Shown piece after piece: positions 63,114 to 64,000 of a DNA stretch of 64,000 nt. Origin of the DNA: Planctomycetota bacterium (GTDB taxonomy: Bacteria > Planctomycetota > Planctomycetia > JALXBF01). Location: NCBI GenBank assembly GCA_026991575.1, contig JALXBF010000118.1, positions 1 through 64,000 of the forward strand. The letters run 5' to 3'. A program made the translations under genes and the position numbers. The notes under the pieces were generated by a model. The model had not been told where the DNA came from. It saw only the letters and a list, made by a program, of their open reading frames with translations, and did not search any database. Within the stretch, counting starts at the first letter, position 1, and every line of letters starts with the position of its first letter.

Positions 63114-63890
63114 TCATGCGGCGGGCCGGTGCACGCGGCGGCGGCGGTGGCAGCGGATGGCCCAGGCCGCGGGAAGCAAGGCCCACAGCAGCACGCTCGA
63201 AGGCTCAGGATTCACGTAGAACTTCACGTCCGCGAAGTGGCCGCGACCGGTGTCCGGGCTCGAACCAGCTCCCCAGAACACGTACGTGCCGCTGTACGAG
63301 AAGCCTTTGTAACCGCTGTGCAGCAACGACCCGTTCACGTACAGGTCGGCCTCAGCCCGGACCGGATCGTAAATCAGTTCGTAAAGGTTGTACTGTCCGC
63401 CGAGTCCGGTTAACGTGTAGTCCACAGAAGGCCCGCTGGGGCCGCCATACAGGCGGACGATCGGATCACCGCCTGTTGTCGTGCCAAAATGTAGCTGCCA
63501 ACTCTTCGTTCCATCCCGGTACAGCACCATGGGAGATCCGCCCGCGGTACCCGAGCCCGATAGCACCCGTATGTACGCACTCAGCTTCCACCCGTAAACG
63601 TTCCCAAGAGCCACCAGCGTTGCCGAAACTGGTGCCGAGTAGCCGCCCAGATCGCCCAGGGCAGTCCCAGTGTCGTATACGTACCAGGCGTCGATTCCCG
63701 TGCCCAGATCGTTCACGACGGGCCCGGCGGTTACCGCTGCTGAGCCGAAATACACCTGAGTCCAGCCTTCGGTGAGCGGATCAGTTGCGCCGGAGTGCGC
63801 TGCGACCAGAATCGAACCACCGTAGACCTGAGGGGCAAGAAAAAGCGGTAGGAGGAACCAAGCACCGAAGAGCAACCGACGTCCGCGCAT
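63114..63890 (-). CDS. PEP-CTERM exported protein with LamG/concanavalin-like fold
   Basis: This encodes 258 residues. A signal peptide (about 1-25) precedes a beta-sandwich of LamG-like type (GWKLSAYIRVLSGSG, YELIYDPVRAEADLYVNGSL, then YVFWGAGSS). The C-terminus is a complete PEP-CTERM signal: NPEPSSVLLWALLPAAWAI followed by a basic cluster (RCHRRRR). EpsH/exosortase should cut this signal and attach or release the protein at the cell surface. No exosortase is in the window. The ATG at 63890 is preferred to the GTG one codon before. Confidence 0.88.
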   Translation of the reverse strand: MRGRRLLFGAWFLLPLFLAPQVYGGSILVAAHSGATDPLTEGWTQVYFGSAAVTAGPVVNDLGTGIDAWYVYDTGTALGDLGGYSAPVSATLVALGNVYGWKLSAYIRVLSGSGTAGGSPMVLYRDGTKSWQLHFGTTTGGDPIVRLYGGPSGPSVDYTLTGLGGQYNLYELIYDPVRAEADLYVNGSLLHSGYKGFSYSGTYVFWGAGSSPDTGRGHFADVKFYVNPEPSSVLLWALLPAAWAIRCHRRRRVHRPAA

Positions 63891-64000
63891 CACACCGACT
63901 CTCCGTCGGCGTCGGGCAGCGGTCCCATCTGCGACATTATCCTATCGACAAGGCGGCTGCCCCGGCAAGCCGAAACGCACCCGGGGTGTGTTCCAGCCTT

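Overview
The window looks like a GC-rich chromosomal segment of a planctomycete. I infer this from the combination of an arylsulfatase, a CRTAC1-type FG-GAP lipoprotein, a Tat-exported Gfo/Idh oxidoreductase, BNR and GH43-like beta-propeller hydrolases, a neutral ceramidase, an ECF sigma operon, a PEP-CTERM protein, DUF1573 proteins and PMT-type glycosyltransferases. No 16S gene is present, so the rank below phylum is not fixed. I see no complete transposase, prophage or CRISPR array.

Layout. 0.1-5.7 kb: a small membrane protein, archaeal-type phosphoglycerate mutase (apgM), two exported proteins (BON domain; lipoprotein) and an unrecognised protein. 5.7-12.3 kb: a Ser/Thr kinase convergent with pyrF, then a three-gene run of LuxE-like acyl-adenylating enzyme, LuxC/ALDH-like reductase and argG. 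13.2-16.6 kb: a TRASH/YHS lipoprotein and an ECF sigma / membrane protein / PDZ protein operon. 16.6-18.4 kb: gene-free, with a structured repeat element and a transposase remnant. 18.4-23.6 kb: a four-gene locus (Cys-rich exported peptide, C39-like peptidase fused to a DUF1573 lipoprotein, membrane-anchored ectodomain protein, PMT glycosyltransferase). 23.6-26.7 kb: remnants plus a second anchored protein with a degenerate Cys-rich peptide upstream. 26.7-34.9 kb: a 1282-residue secreted multidomain protein, then an SNF2 helicase and SWIM protein pair. 35-47.7 kb: mostly exported catabolic or environmental-sensing proteins, an orphan ATPase and tRNA-Leu(CAA). 47.7-52.5 kb: a low-coding island with three more copies of the repeat family, Rhs fragments and two small possibly related genes, one placed like an immunity gene. 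52.5-63.9 kb: a second version of the Cys-rich peptide locus on the minus strand, including a DUF1573 gene with an in-frame TGA, then another anchored protein and a PEP-CTERM protein.

Two observations stand out. First, the loci at 18.4-23.6 kb and 53.5-58.6 kb share a parts list and partial gene order: a peptide with exactly ten cysteines after its hydrophobic leader, then a signal-peptide/C-terminal-anchor protein, then a PMT-family glycosyltransferase, with DUF1573 and either a C39-like peptidase or a MauE-thioredoxin. I infer an undescribed export, maturation or glycosylation system for Cys-rich peptides. Second, a family of 190-310 bp elements shares terminal inverted repeats (core GTTGATGGATAGCGC), outer G/C hairpins with an ATAAA loop and long internal palindromes, without coding content. 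It resembles a non-autonomous mobile element or structured RNA. Functions are family-level readings by eye; no database search was run.
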